DNA of 64,000 nucleotides from Helicobacter anseris. GTDB lineage: Bacteria; Campylobacterota; Campylobacteria; Campylobacterales; Helicobacteraceae. The position numbers and the translations under genes are program-made. Positions 43,333-53,018 of the stretch are shown here, in pieces. The stretch spans positions 1,366 through 65,365 of the forward strand of contig JXTW01000006.1 of assembly GCA_004368235.1 (NCBI GenBank). The letters are read 5' to 3'. Under the pieces are notes generated by a model, which worked only from the letters and a program-made list of their open reading frames with translations, was not told the origin of the DNA and ran no database searches. Every line of letters starts with the position of its first letter. Position 1 is the first letter of the stretch.

Positions 43333-45411
43333 ATGGCAAGACAAACCCCACTTAATAGAATTAGAAATATTGGTATTGCCGCACATATTGATGCAGGTAA
43401 AACGACAACATCAGAGCGCATTCTTTTTTATACTGGTGTAAGTCATAAAATTGGTGAAGTGCATGATGGTGCTGCAACAATGGATTGGATGGAGCAAGAA
43501 AAAGAGCGTGGTATTACAATTACATCAGCAGCAACAACTTGCTTTTGGAATAACCATCAGATTAATCTGATTGATACTCCAGGACACGTGGATTTTACTA
43601 TTGAAGTTGAGCGTTCTATGAGAGTTTTAGATGGTGCAGTAGCAGTATTTTGTTCTGTAGGTGGTGTACAGCCACAAAGTGAAACTGTTTGGCGTCAAGC
43701 AAATAAGTATGGTGTGCCAAGAATGGTTTTTGTCAATAAGATGGATAGAATTGGTGCTAATTTTTATAATGTAGAGTCTCAAATTCGTCAACGACTTAAG
43801 GCAAATCCTGTGCCAATTAATATTCCTATTGGTTCAGAGGATACATTTAAGGGTGTGGTTGATCTTATTAGTATGAAAGCTTTTGTTTGGAATAATGAGG
43901 CTATGGGTGCAAAATATGATATTGAGGAGATACCAGCCGAGCTTGTGGATAAAGCCAAGGAATATCGTGAAAAACTTTTAGAAGCTGCAGCCGAGCAAGA
44001 TGAAGCTTTAATGAAAAAGTATCTTAGTGGTGAAGAGCTTAGTATTGAAGAGATTAAAAAAGGCATTAAAGCTGGTTGTCATAAGATGGAAATTATTCCT
44101 ATGTTATGTGGATCATCTTTTAAAAATAAGGGAGTGCAAACTCTACTAGATGCCGTAGTAGACTTTTTACCAGCACCTACTGAAGTGGCTGATATTAAGG
44201 GAGTGGATCCTAAAACAGAGGCAGAAATCCATGTAGAATCATCTGATAATGGACCTTTTGCGGCTCTTGCATTTAAAATTATGACAGATCCATTTGTTGG
44301 TCAGTTAACCTTCGTTCGAGCATATAGAGGCATGTTAGAATCTGGTAGCTATGTATTGAATTCTACAAAAGGCAAAAAAGAGCGTGTTGGTCGTTTATTA
44401 AAAATGCACTCTAATAAAAGAGAAGATATTAAAGAAATTTATGCTGGAGAAATATGCGCATTTGTTGGATTGAAGGAAACACTCACTGGTGATACTTTGT
44501 GCGATGAAAAAGCCCCTGTAATTTTAGAGCGTATGGAGTTTCCAGAGCCTGTCATTCATATTGCAGTAGAGCCAAAAACAAAGGCAGATCAGGAGAAAAT
44601 GGGTATAGCATTAGGTAAGCTTGCTGAGGAAGATCCAAGCTTCCGTGTTAGTACTCAAGAAGAGACAGGTCAGACACTTATTGGTGGTATGGGTGAATTG
44701 CATTTAGAAATTATTGTAGATAGATTAAAGCGTGAATTTAAGGTAGAGGCTGAAGTAGGTCAGCCTCAAGTAGCTTTCCGAGAAACAGTGAGAAAAACTG
44801 TCAATAAAGAATGTAAGTATGCTAAACAATCTGGTGGTCGCGGTCAATATGGGCATGTATTTATTAAGCTTGAGCCTAAAGAGGCTGGTACTGGATATGA
44901 GTTTGTTAATGAGATTAGTGGCGGTGTTATTCCTAAGGAATATATCCCTGCTGTTGATAAGGGTATCCAAGAAGCTATGCAAAGTGGAGTATTAGCTGGT
45001 TATCCAGTTGTGGATTTTAAAGTTACATTATACGATGGAAGCTATCATGATGTAGATAGTTCAGAGATGGCATTTAAGATTGCTGGTTCTATGGCATTTA
45101 AAGATGCTTGCCGTGAAGCTGGAGCAGTGCTTCTTGAACCTATGATGAAGGTTGAGGTTGAAGTACCAGAGGAATATATGGGAGATGTTATTGGTGATCT
45201 TAATCGTCGTCGTGGACAGATTAACTCTATGGATGACAGAATGGGATTAAAGATAGTGAATGCTTTTGTGCCACTAGCTGAAATGTTTGGCTATTCTACT
45301 GATCTCCGATCTGCTACACAAGGGCGTGGTACTTATTCAATGGAATTTGATCATTATGGTGAGGTACCTGCTAATATTGCTAAAGAAATTATCGAAAAGC
45401 GTAAGGGTTAA
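43333..45411 (+). CDS. fusA: Elongation factor G
   Basis: EF-G catalyses translocation on the ribosome. The 692-residue protein has G1 [15 protein letters not shown] (about residues 16-30), the [11 protein letters not shown] switch [10 protein letters not shown] (G3), NKMDRIGA (G4), and the five-domain length. Ribosome binding site AAGGAGA at 43322-43328. It is the last gene of the str operon and is closed by a strong hairpin terminator. Confidence 0.99.
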   Translation: MARQTPLNRIRNIGIAAHIDAGKTTTSERILFYTGVSHKIGEVHDGAATMDWMEQEKERGITITSAATTCFWNNHQINLIDTPGHVDFTIEVERSMRVLDGAVAVFCSVGGVQPQSETVWRQANKYGVPRMVFVNKMDRIGANFYNVESQIRQRLKANPVPINIPIGSEDTFKGVVDLISMKAFVWNNEAMGAKYDIEEIPAELVDKAKEYREKLLEAAAEQDEALMKKYLSGEELSIEEIKKGIKAGCHKMEIIPMLCGSSFKNKGVQTLLDAVVDFLPAPTEVADIKGVDPKTEAEIHVESSDNGPFAALAFKIMTDPFVGQLTFVRAYRGMLESGSYVLNSTKGKKERVGRLLKMHSNKREDIKEIYAGEICAFVGLKETLTGDTLCDEKAPVILERMEFPEPVIHIAVEPKTKADQEKMGIALGKLAEEDPSFRVSTQEETGQTLIGGMGELHLEIIVDRLKREFKVEAEVGQPQVAFRETVRKTVNKECKYAKQSGGRGQYGHVFIKLEPKEAGTGYEFVNEISGGVIPKEYIPAVDKGIQEAMQSGVLAGYPVVDFKVTLYDGSYHDVDSSEMAFKIAGSMAFKDACREAGAVLLEPMMKVEVEVPEEYMGDVIGDLNRRRGQINSMDDRMGLKIVNAFVPLAEMFGYSTDLRSATQGRGTYSMEFDHYGEVPANIAKEIIEKRKG

Positions 45412-45413
45412 AT

Positions 45414-45446
45414 AAAAACCAGAGATTTTATTACTCTGGTTTTTAT
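45414..45446 (+). terminator. Rho-independent terminator after fusA
   Basis: Perfect 11-bp stem AAAAACCAGAG (45414-45424) / CTCTGGTTTTT (45434-45444) with loop ATTTTATTA, starting 3 bases after the fusA stop. The T run is part of the stem and downstream T residues. Confidence 0.88.
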
Positions 45447-45457
45447 TATTTATATTT

Positions 45458-45495
45458 CTTTGGATATAACCAAAGTTATCTTAAAATTAAGATAA
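45458..45495. repeat. Two adjacent short inverted repeats after the fusA terminator
   Basis: CTTTGG-ATATAA-CCAAAG (45458-45475) is followed directly by TTATCTTAA-AA-TTAAGATAA (45476-45495). Both are perfect inverted repeats in the gap before the 64-aa membrane protein gene. They could be operator sites or hairpins in the 5' leader; no known motif is recognised. Confidence 0.5.
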
Positions 45496-45518
45496 GGAAT
45501 AATCATCAAGGTTTAGGT

Positions 45519-45713
45519 ATGAAAGAATCGAGCTTAAGAATCTGGGCATTTCCTAGTATTTGTTTTATTTTATTTCTTTATGGCATGGGCTTTGTATTGA
45601 TTTATACCTATAATCATAATTTTGGTACTGCACTCATTGAGCAATCAAAGGGTCGTGGAGAAATTGATCCTGAGGCTGTTAAACGCGAAATTATGAAATT
45701 AAAGTTAAATTAA
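45519..45713 (+). CDS. Small hypothetical membrane protein
   Basis: A 64-residue protein with one or one-and-a-half hydrophobic segments (about residues 9-31, IWAFPSICFILFLYGMGFVLIYTY) and a charged C-terminal part (QSKGRGEIDPEAVKREIMKLKLN). Two inverted repeats precede it and flgM follows. No homologue is recognised by eye; AAGGTTTAGG upstream could serve as ribosome binding site. It may be a small accessory membrane protein, but the function is unknown. Confidence 0.6.
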   Translation: MKESSLRIWAFPSICFILFLYGMGFVLIYTYNHNFGTALIEQSKGRGEIDPEAVKREIMKLKLN

Positions 45714-45731
45714 ACAAGAAAAAACCGATTC
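45706..45731 (+). promoter_or_regulatory. Candidate FliA (sigma-28) promoter of flgM
   Basis: TAAA (45706-45709), 15 bases, CCGATT (45725-45730), close to the epsilonproteobacterial FliA consensus TAAA-N14/15-GCCGATAA. It lies inside the last codons of the 64-aa gene and 34 bases before flgM. FliA control of its own anti-sigma factor is known for flgM in related bacteria. Confidence 0.6.
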
Positions 45732-45764
45732 TATGAGAAAGAAAGATATTTCGAGGAGATGGGA

Positions 45765-45968
45765 ATGATTAGCTCAATTGGTGTTAAAACTAGTCTTGTT
45801 GCTGCAGTTAGCGAAAGTAAAAAACAAGTTAAAAGTCAACAAGTTGAAGCTATAAAAAAAGACGATGATAAAGTAGCCCAAATTGCTATGGCTATTAAAA
45901 ATGGTACTTATAAACTTAATTTACAATCTACATCTGAAAAAATGGCACTAAATTTGCTTAACTCATAA
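45765..45968 (+). CDS. flgM: Anti-sigma-28 factor FlgM (putative)
   Basis: A 67-residue protein with a disordered N-terminal half and a C-terminal helical motif KVAQIAMAIKNGTYKLNLQ followed by SEKMALNLL, the FlgM sigma-binding pattern. FlgM holds FliA (sigma-28) inactive until the hook is complete. In H. pylori the same gene precedes a FlgN-like gene and flgK, as here. Of the two ATGs I use 45765, since GAGGAG (45753-45758) is 6 bases away, against zero for 45759. A short hairpin (ACCC/GGGT, 45968-45989) separates it from the next gene. Confidence 0.78.
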   Translation: MISSIGVKTSLVAAVSESKKQVKSQQVEAIKKDDDKVAQIAMAIKNGTYKLNLQSTSEKMALNLLNS

Positions 45969-46006
45969 AGATACCCCTTGGGTAATCTTAGAGTTAGGAA
46001 AATGTC

Positions 46007-46435
46007 ATGTTACATAATTATCTACGTGGCGCAATTGCTGATCTTGAAAGTCTCATAGAATTAACTCGGGCAGATGTGGCTGATATTAAAGAGGCTAAGC
46101 ATGATGAAGTTTTTTTGCGTAATGATCAAAAACAACCCTTAATTGTTTCTTTTGAAAATAAAAAGAATATGGCGCAGCAAGAAATTCTTGCAATTAAATC
46201 CCAGAATCCAGATTCTGATTTAGATGCCTTGCTTGATAATGAGACAAGTGAGCTTTTAGGAGTAATGCGTACGCGCCTTGAAGACTTGAAAGAAGTTAAC
46301 TCCAGCTATGCACGTATGGTTTTTGCCGTTTCTGAATTTTACTCTTCTTTAATGCAACGTATTTTTCCTCATGAGGTTACGGGTTATGGAGCACCAAAGC
46401 GTTCTCAAAGTACTTTTTTAAAAGTAGAGGCATAA
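46007..46435 (+). CDS. FlgN-like flagellar chaperone (putative)
   Basis: A 142-residue mostly helical cytoplasmic protein with the sequence pattern of FlgN/FliT-type chaperones: an N-terminal helix YLRGAIADLESLIELTRADVADIKEA, a middle acidic region, and a C-terminal helix (about 100-125) that could bind FlgK. The neighbourhood (flgM upstream, flgK 1 base downstream) and length match the H. pylori arrangement. It is therefore likely to guide FlgK/FlgL to the export apparatus. AGGAAA upstream (45996-46001) serves ATG 46007. Confidence 0.72.
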   Translation: MLHNYLRGAIADLESLIELTRADVADIKEAKHDEVFLRNDQKQPLIVSFENKKNMAQQEILAIKSQNPDSDLDALLDNETSELLGVMRTRLEDLKEVNSSYARMVFAVSEFYSSLMQRIFPHEVTGYGAPKRSQSTFLKVEA

Positions 46436-46436
46436 A

Positions 46437-48260
46437 ATGGGTGGCATTCTCTCTTCGCTTAATACTTCTTATACTGGATTACAAGCCAATCAGCTTATGG
46501 TGGATGTTACTGGCAATAATATTAGTAATGCTAGTGATGAGTTTTATTCTCGCCAAAGAGTGATAAGCTCTCCAGAGAAACCTATTTTGGGAAGGAATAA
46601 TGTTCCTATTGGTAGAGGTGTGGATGTAGAATCTGTGCAGAGAATCCACAATGAGTTTGTTTTTGAGCGTTATTCTAAGGCTGCTCAAGATTTTAATTTT
46701 GCTAATACAGAATTTGATCATTTGCGTGAAGCATCATCTTATTTTCCAGATGTTGATGGTGTGGGAATCTATAATGATATTAAAGAATATTTTAATGCTT
46801 GGAAAGATATTGCTAAAAATCCAAAAGATCCTGCACAAAAGCAAGTTTTGGCTGAAAAAACTTTGATTTTAACTAATAATATTCACACGACTCGTCATAA
46901 ATTAGAGGTGCTTCAGCAAAAAGCATCTGAAGATTTGGAAGTGCGTATTAAAGAAGTTAATGAATTAGGTGCTCAGATAGCAAAGCTCAATCGTGAGATA
47001 AGAGAAATGGAAGATAAATATATCAATAAACGTGCTAATACGTTGCGTGATCGTCGAGATGAACTTGAATTTAAATTAAGAGAACTTATTGGCGCGGATA
47101 TTTATAAAGGAAAGTTATCTTCTCAAAGTCGTGTAAATGGAGATGCTGTTGATTTTGATGAGGATTATGTGCTTAATATTGGTAGAGGGTTTAATATTGT
47201 AGATAATGGCGATTTTCATCCTTTAATTATTCAAAAGGATGAAAATTCTAATTTATTAAATCGTGTTTATATACAGGGGTATGATTTTAAAAAGACAGAA
47301 ATTACAGATAGATTGAATATGGGGAAAATTGGAGCACTTATTGATTTATATAATGATGGTCATGGTGATACAAAGACTGGAAAATTACAAAATTATATAA
47401 ACTTATTGGATGGCTTTGCTAAAGGGCTTATTGAAGCTACTAATTCTATTTATTCCCAAAGTGCTAATCATGAAATGCAAAGTGCTACATTGGATTTTGA
47501 TAGTAATACAGCATTTCGTGACACTCTCTATAATATCAAGGAAGGCACTTTTGATTTAATAGCCTATAATACCGATGGGAAAGAAGTAGCTAAAAAGACA
47601 ATTAAAATTACAGATATTACGACAATGAAAGATGTGGTAAATCAGATTAATGCTAATACTGATGACAATAGTGATAATAATACGCAAAATGATTTTGATG
47701 ACCATTTTAAAGCTTATTATGATGATCATGCAAAACAATTTATAATACAGCCAAGACGACCAGCAGATGGTTTTTATGTAGCTATTAAAGATCATGGTAC
47801 AAACTTTGCAGGGGCTTTTAGTGTTAATAGCTTTTTTGAAGGCAGAGATGCTAAGACTATTCAGCTTAATTATAGATACAGGAAAAATGCCACAGATATA
47901 AGAAGTCATATAGCACCAGTAGCAGGAAATTTTGAAATAGCTAATATGATGCAACAACTTCAATATGATCCAGTGGAGTTTTATACTAAACGATCAGAAA
48001 TATCTGAAATGAAACTTAATGAGTTTTATCAATATCTAGTTGGTAGAGTAGCCACAGAAACTCAAAGTGCCCAGACTACACTTGATACTAAAAAGGCAGT
48101 TTTAGAAACAGCAAAAAAAGAGCATTTAGGAATTTCTCAAGTAAGTGTGGATGAAGAAATGGTGAATTTAATCAAATTTCAAGGCGGATATTCTGCTAAT
48201 GCCAAAGTAATTACCACGATTGACAGAATGATTGATACTCTTTTAGGTATTAAGCAATAA
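46437..48260 (+). CDS. flgK: Flagellar hook-associated protein 1 (FlgK)
   Basis: FlgK forms the first hook-filament junction ring. The 607-residue protein has the N-terminal flagellar rod motif SSLNTSYTGLQANQLMVDVT and GNNISNASDEFYSRQRV, a long variable middle, and the C-terminal coiled region MVNLIKFQGGYSANAKVI with TIDRMIDTLLGIK. Length is normal for epsilonproteobacterial FlgK. It starts 1 base after the FlgN-like gene stop, so translation is coupled. Part of the flgM-flgN-flgK operon under a FliA-type promoter. Confidence 0.93.
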   Translation: MGGILSSLNTSYTGLQANQLMVDVTGNNISNASDEFYSRQRVISSPEKPILGRNNVPIGRGVDVESVQRIHNEFVFERYSKAAQDFNFANTEFDHLREASSYFPDVDGVGIYNDIKEYFNAWKDIAKNPKDPAQKQVLAEKTLILTNNIHTTRHKLEVLQQKASEDLEVRIKEVNELGAQIAKLNREIREMEDKYINKRANTLRDRRDELEFKLRELIGADIYKGKLSSQSRVNGDAVDFDEDYVLNIGRGFNIVDNGDFHPLIIQKDENSNLLNRVYIQGYDFKKTEITDRLNMGKIGALIDLYNDGHGDTKTGKLQNYINLLDGFAKGLIEATNSIYSQSANHEMQSATLDFDSNTAFRDTLYNIKEGTFDLIAYNTDGKEVAKKTIKITDITTMKDVVNQINANTDDNSDNNTQNDFDDHFKAYYDDHAKQFIIQPRRPADGFYVAIKDHGTNFAGAFSVNSFFEGRDAKTIQLNYRYRKNATDIRSHIAPVAGNFEIANMMQQLQYDPVEFYTKRSEISEMKLNEFYQYLVGRVATETQSAQTTLDTKKAVLETAKKEHLGISQVSVDEEMVNLIKFQGGYSANAKVITTIDRMIDTLLGIKQ

Positions 48261-48270
48261 GTTTAGTATT

Positions 48271-49062
48271 ATGCATAGAGCTGATTTACAGGTTTTGTTG
48301 GATTCTCATTATTGTTTTAGAAATGAGTTTGAAGATTTTAAAAAACCTGATCCAATTATGGTAGTGCGAATGTGGAAAGATAAGCCATACTTTCAGGAGG
48401 TAGCCTTATTTTGTGCACTTTTTTCCTATGGTAATGCTGCTAAAATTGTAGAATTTCTACAAAGTATTGATTTTACACTTTTTGAAAAAAGCGAGATAGA
48501 GATTAGTAAGACTAATTTTCCCTATTATCGTTTTCAGAAACGAGATCATGTATGTCAAGCTTTTTTAACATTACGTAGAATCTATCAAAATGGTGGGTTA
48601 AAACATATTGCATTAAAGGGTTATGAGAAAGGAACTTTTAAAGAATTTAAGATTTTAGGTGTAATTAATGCAATCATAGAGGCATTATATAAAAATTTAG
48701 ATTTTAAAGTATTTGGTACTCAAACTATTCCTAAACCACTTAGTTTTTTATTTCAGAAACCGGTAGTGCATATTGCTAGGCATAGTGCTTTAAAGCGATT
48801 TTGTTTATTTTTAAGATGGATGGTGCGCAAGGATAACATTGATTTTGGGGTTTGGGATGAAATAGATCAAAGAGATTTGATTTTACCATTAGATACTCAT
48901 ACATTTAGGTTGGTAAAGCAACTCGGATTAATTAATTATCAGAGCTATAATCTTAAAGCAGCTTTGTTGGCAACACAGGCTTTAAAACAATTCTGTATAA
49001 ATGATCCAGTGCGTTATGATTTTGCACTTTATCGTATTGGACAGGAAAAGCTTTTTATATAA
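48271..49062 (+). CDS. TIGR02757/DUF2400 family protein
   Basis: A 263-residue protein of the conserved but poorly characterised DUF2400 group. Recognisable segments are [45 protein letters not shown] and [14 protein letters not shown] near the C-terminus. The function is not known; the family is thought to be cytoplasmic. It is 10 bases downstream of flgK and 67 bases upstream of rpmB, with little space for a promoter. Normal family length. Confidence 0.85.
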   Translation: MHRADLQVLLDSHYCFRNEFEDFKKPDPIMVVRMWKDKPYFQEVALFCALFSYGNAAKIVEFLQSIDFTLFEKSEIEISKTNFPYYRFQKRDHVCQAFLTLRRIYQNGGLKHIALKGYEKGTFKEFKILGVINAIIEALYKNLDFKVFGTQTIPKPLSFLFQKPVVHIARHSALKRFCLFLRWMVRKDNIDFGVWDEIDQRDLILPLDTHTFRLVKQLGLINYQSYNLKAALLATQALKQFCINDPVRYDFALYRIGQEKLFI

Positions 49063-49129
49063 AGCTTTTTTAAGTTATTTTTTGATACAATGGCAAATAA
49101 TTTTATTAATTAAAATAAAAAGGAAAACT

Positions 49130-49318
49130 ATGTCAAGAAAATGCTTTTTGAGTGGAAAAGGCCCAATGGTAGGCAACAATGTATCACATGCGAATAACAA
49201 AACAAAAAAACGTTTATTGCCAAATTTGCGTCGTGTAAAAATTAAATTAGAGGATGGTACTTCTGTACGTATTAAAGTAGCTGCATCTACATTACGCACG
49301 ATGAAAAAGCATTCTTAG
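49130..49318 (+). CDS. rpmB: 50S ribosomal protein L28
   Basis: A 62-residue basic protein, [34 protein letters not shown]..., the typical L28 sequence with its first cysteine. The start is ATG 49130, with AAAGGAAAAC just upstream; an in-frame extension to 49001 reads into the preceding gene and is not used. Seventeen bases before pgsA. Confidence 0.97.
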   Translation: MSRKCFLSGKGPMVGNNVSHANNKTKKRLLPNLRRVKIKLEDGTSVRIKVAASTLRTMKKHS

Positions 49319-49335
49319 TTTATTAAAGTGATCGT

Positions 49336-49860
49336 GTGAAAAATCTCCCAAACATTCTTACTATTTCACGCATTATTTTGTCAATCTTACTTTTGGCTAT
49401 TCTCTTACATGGTCAAAATATAGGGGTTGACAAGCCTTTTAGATATGCTTTTTTTATTTTTCTTTTAGCTTCAATTACTGATTTTTTTGATGGCTATTTA
49501 GCTAGACGTTTCCATTTGACTTCTATCTTTGGGGAAGTATTTGATCCTTTAGCAGATAAAATGCTAATCTTATCTGCTTTTATTGGATTGATGCTAGTGG
49601 ATATGGCAAATCCATGGCTGGTATTTATTATTCTTAGTCGTGAGTTTTTTATTACAGGTTTGCGTGTAGTGGTTGCTAGTAGTAATCAAAGTGTTAAGGC
49701 TAGTATTCTAGGGAAGTACAAAACGGTTTTACAGATTGTGGCAATTTGTTTTTTATTTTTACAGCTCAAGGGCGGAGATATACTTTTGTGGCTTGCTATG
49801 ATTGTAACGCTATATTCTGGCTTTGATTATGCTTGGCGTTATTATAGAGGTATAAAGTAA
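49336..49860 (+). CDS. pgsA: CDP-diacylglycerol-glycerol-3-phosphate 3-phosphatidyltransferase
   Basis: PgsA makes phosphatidylglycerol phosphate, the precursor of PG and cardiolipin, in the inner membrane. The 174-residue protein has several transmembrane helices and the CDP-alcohol phosphotransferase motif: DGYLARRFHLTSIFGEVFDP then LADK, matching DGx2ARx8Gx3Dx3D (about residues 49-71). The start codon is GTG 49336; the ribosome binding site is weak. rseP starts 13 bases after. Confidence 0.95.
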   Translation: MKNLPNILTISRIILSILLLAILLHGQNIGVDKPFRYAFFIFLLASITDFFDGYLARRFHLTSIFGEVFDPLADKMLILSAFIGLMLVDMANPWLVFIILSREFFITGLRVVVASSNQSVKASILGKYKTVLQIVAICFLFLQLKGGDILLWLAMIVTLYSGFDYAWRYYRGIK

Positions 49861-49873
49861 TTAGGAAATTGTA

Positions 49874-50929
49874 ATGTCTATTATTTTTGCATTACTTGTA
49901 CTTTCATTTTTGATTTTTTTTCATGAGCTTGGTCATTTTCTTGTAGCACGTTGGTGTGGTGTGAGGGTTGAAGTTTTTAGCATAGGTTTTGGTAAGAAGT
50001 TTATTACTAAGACTTATAAGGGTACAGAGTATACATTGTCTCTTATTCCCTTTGGTGGATATGTTAGATTAAAATCACTTGCCATGATGCAAGATCATGC
50101 TTCAGATAAGACTGATTGTCTAGATACAAAACACCCATTAAAGAAAATTGCTATTTTATTGGCTGGACCAGTATTTAATTTTCTTTTAGCCTTTTTTCTG
50201 TTTTGTGTAGTAGGCAAGATGGGGATTTATCAACTTTTACCAGTAGTGGGAGAAGTGCAAAAGGATATGCCAGCTGAAATTTCTGGGTTAAAATCTGGCG
50301 ATAGAATTATAAGCATTGATAATAAGCATATTGTTTCTTGGAAAGAACTTTATGATTTATTAGGCAAAGTAGAATCTAAAAGTATTTATATTACTTTTTT
50401 ACGCGGTGATTCTAAGATGCAGGCTGTGATTGATCCCAAGATCACAGAATCAAAAAATATTTTTGGCGAGTCTGTCAAAAGAGCGGTTATAGGTATTAGT
50501 GTACGTGGAGATCGGGCTCTTATAAAATATAATTTATTAGATAGTATTTATTTTGCTTGGCAGCAAAGTCTGGATTCAGCTGGGATGATTATTCAGGGTA
50601 TTAAAAATCTTATTCTTGGGCTCATCCCACTTAGTCAGATTAGTGGTCCTGTAGGAATTGTGGATAGTATGGCATATGCAAGTAAACAAGATTTGACATT
50701 GTTTTTATTATGGGTGGGGTTGATTTCTATTAATCTAGGAATATTTAATCTCTTACCAATCCCTGCTTTGGATGGAGGACAAATATTATTTGTGCTATAT
50801 AATTGGATTAGTGGCAAAGAGGTCAATAAGAGCACAGAACGATTTTTTATGTTTTTTGGTTTTGTCATCATCATTTTTTTAATGCTTTTAGGATTATATA
50901 ATGATGCTTACAGGTTGATATATGAGTGA
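49874..50929 (+). CDS. rseP: Site-2 protease RseP
   Basis: A 351-residue intramembrane zinc metalloprotease. HELGHFLVARW (about residues 17-27) contains the HExxH zinc motif; a PDZ domain (ISGLKSGDRIISIDN, about 136-150) and the second motif NLLPIPALDGGQ (about 293-304) with the third zinc-ligand Asp are present. It cuts within transmembrane segments of anti-sigma factors or signal peptides. Four TM segments are apparent. The last 8 bases overlap the xseA start, suggesting translational coupling. Likely regulated with pgsA. Confidence 0.95.
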   Translation: MSIIFALLVLSFLIFFHELGHFLVARWCGVRVEVFSIGFGKKFITKTYKGTEYTLSLIPFGGYVRLKSLAMMQDHASDKTDCLDTKHPLKKIAILLAGPVFNFLLAFFLFCVVGKMGIYQLLPVVGEVQKDMPAEISGLKSGDRIISIDNKHIVSWKELYDLLGKVESKSIYITFLRGDSKMQAVIDPKITESKNIFGESVKRAVIGISVRGDRALIKYNLLDSIYFAWQQSLDSAGMIIQGIKNLILGLIPLSQISGPVGIVDSMAYASKQDLTLFLLWVGLISINLGIFNLLPIPALDGGQILFVLYNWISGKEVNKSTERFFMFFGFVIIIFLMLLGLYNDAYRLIYE

Positions 50930-52199
50930 TTTCTTAAAATTTAGAATTCAAAGTGTGAGTGCACTTAATGAAAAAATAAAATCACTTGTAGAAACAACCT
51001 TATTGGATGTTTTGGTAGAGGGTGAAGTAAGTAATCTTGTTTGCCATAATAGCGGGCATTATTATTTTAGTATTAAAGATTCCCAAAGTGTAATTAAATG
51101 TGTTTTATTTCGTGGTAATATTGCTAGCGGCTTAAACTTTGAGCTTCAAAATACTCAAAAAGTGCAGATAATGGGTCATGTTAGTGTATATGTCCCTAGA
51201 GGGGAATATCAGATTATTTGTACTAAGGTGATGCTTGCTGGACATGGATTAGAAGAATTTGAAAAATTAAAGGCAAAACTTAATGCTAAGGGATATTTTG
51301 ATCCTTCTCATAAGAAAGAATTGCCAAGATTTCCTAAAAGAATTGCACTTATTACTTCAAATACTGGAGCAGCCTTACAGGATATGTTGCGTGTGGCTAA
51401 GATGAGGTGGCAGCATATTAAGATGGTAAATTATGATACTTTAGTGCAAGGAGTAGAAGCTAGTAAAGATATTGTCAGAAATATCAAGAGAGCAGATGCT
51501 TTATTTGATAGTCCAGAAGCTTTTGATGTGATTGTTATAGCTAGAGGTGGAGGTAGTAGCGAGGATTTATGGGCATTTAATCAAGAAGAGGTTGCAGAGG
51601 CAATTTTTGAAGCTAAAACTCCAATTGTTTCTGCTATAGGGCATGAAATAGATTATGTTATTAGCGATTTTGTTGCTGATATGCGCGCACCTACTCCATC
51701 GGCTGCTATGGAGATGATATTGCCTGATTCTAATAGCTGGCTTTTATATATTGATGAACTTTATGAGAATCTGGATTTTGTTTTTAAGCATCATATAGAG
51801 TTGTTAGAAAAAGAAATAAAGCATTTAGAATTTTTATTAAATTCATTAGGTGTTGATGCTAAACTTGAAAATAGAGCACAAGAAATAAGTGATTTAAAAA
51901 AAATATTCTTTTATAAAGTAGAGCAGTTTTTAAAAAGCAAAAGCATGGATGTCTTGATTTTTAGATTCAAGGCTGTTTCAGATGAGTTTATTAAAGATAA
52001 GGAAAAGCAGCTCCATGAGTTATTTTTAATGCTTAAGGGTAATGATTTATCCAAGCTTTGCGAAAATGGGTATGCACAGATTTTATATGATGGAAAGCCC
52101 GCAAATATAGAAAATTTAAGCAAGAATAGTTATATAGAAATTGTTAGTACTAAGGCTTTACTTAGAGCCTTAGTAGAAGATAAATTACCAAATTTTTAG
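50922..52199 (+). CDS. xseA: Exodeoxyribonuclease VII large subunit
   Basis: XseA with XseB degrades single-stranded DNA in both directions. The 425-residue product begins with an OB fold (LLDVLVEGEVSNLVCHNSGHYYFSIKD, about residues 26-52), then the catalytic domain with RIALITSNTGAALQDML (about 144-160), ARGGGSSEDLWAFNQEEVAEAI (about 207-228) and AIGHEIDY, and a C-terminal coiled part. xseB is not adjacent. The 3' end overlaps the convergent ankyrin gene by 15 bases. Confidence 0.95.
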   Translation: MSDFLKFRIQSVSALNEKIKSLVETTLLDVLVEGEVSNLVCHNSGHYYFSIKDSQSVIKCVLFRGNIASGLNFELQNTQKVQIMGHVSVYVPRGEYQIICTKVMLAGHGLEEFEKLKAKLNAKGYFDPSHKKELPRFPKRIALITSNTGAALQDMLRVAKMRWQHIKMVNYDTLVQGVEASKDIVRNIKRADALFDSPEAFDVIVIARGGGSSEDLWAFNQEEVAEAIFEAKTPIVSAIGHEIDYVISDFVADMRAPTPSAAMEMILPDSNSWLLYIDELYENLDFVFKHHIELLEKEIKHLEFLLNSLGVDAKLENRAQEISDLKKIFFYKVEQFLKSKSMDVLIFRFKAVSDEFIKDKEKQLHELFLMLKGNDLSKLCENGYAQILYDGKPANIENLSKNSYIEIVSTKALLRALVEDKLPNF

Positions 52200-53018
52200 T
52201 GAAGCTTTGGTGCTTTCATAGAGGGTTTTTGTACTACCATTCATTACATACTTAATTGCAAAACCATATTTTACATTGGCAGTACCATTGCGTGAGATAG
52301 AGATATTACGATAAGCATCGCGTGATATATTCATAGAAGTAATGCTTGCAGAACTTCTTGGCGCTAATGATTTGTTAAGATCAACTTCAGCAACAAGCTT
52401 ATCATTGACATATAGAGCTGCACCAGTGATGGTAATAAAAGTATCGGTAGGATTTCTTGCAGATAGCCCAACAGCACCTTGACCAATTGAAAATGCGCTG
52501 CTAGCAATAGAAAGATATTTGTTTTGTACTTGCATAGCTGGAATTTGAACTCGTGCTAGAACAAATCTAGCTGGAGTATCACCATTGTCATTAGCAATAT
52601 ACATATCTGCCCCATGACTCATAAGCAGTGAAATCATAGCCTTATCATTGCGAGAGACTGCATAGTGTAGAGCAGTATTACCACGGATAGAATCCTTGAT
52701 ATTTGGCTTGGCACCTGCTTTTAGTAGAGCTTCAGCAAAACGATAATTACCAAACTGAACAACCTTATGTAGAGCAGTTTCACCATGAGAAATGGCATTA
52801 ACTCTTGCACCACGATTGATAAGTAGATATAAAATCTCCATATTATTTTTACGAGAAGCATCATAAAGAGGCGTGCTACCCCTTAGAGTTGTATTGACAT
52901 TTGCGCCTAGTTCAATACCTTTTCGTACATCTGTGTAATTATTACTAAAAAGTAGATAGTCATAGCGATTGGCTAAAGCAAGAGTGCTTAGCATTAAAAT
53001 AAAAAGTATTTTTTTCAT
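52185..53018 (-). CDS. Exported ankyrin-repeat protein
   Basis: A 277-residue protein with a signal peptide (MKKILFILMLSTLALA) and about four ankyrin repeats (residues 40-150: RGSTPLYDASRKNNMEILYL, HGETALHKVVQFGN, GNTALHYAVSRNDK, NGDTPARFVLAR). The C-terminal half (about 165-277) is a beta-rich domain without a family match by eye. Ankyrin proteins are common in Helicobacter, often periplasmic; some bind catalase or other partners, but nothing here identifies the partner. Its last bases overlap the end of xseA; the HIT gene upstream is separated by 1 base overlap, so they may share an operon. Confidence 0.85.
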   Translation of the reverse strand: MKKILFILMLSTLALANRYDYLLFSNNYTDVRKGIELGANVNTTLRGSTPLYDASRKNNMEILYLLINRGARVNAISHGETALHKVVQFGNYRFAEALLKAGAKPNIKDSIRGNTALHYAVSRNDKAMISLLMSHGADMYIANDNGDTPARFVLARVQIPAMQVQNKYLSIASSAFSIGQGAVGLSARNPTDTFITITGAALYVNDKLVAEVDLNKSLAPRSSASITSMNISRDAYRNISISRNGTANVKYGFAIKYVMNGSTKTLYESTKASLKIW

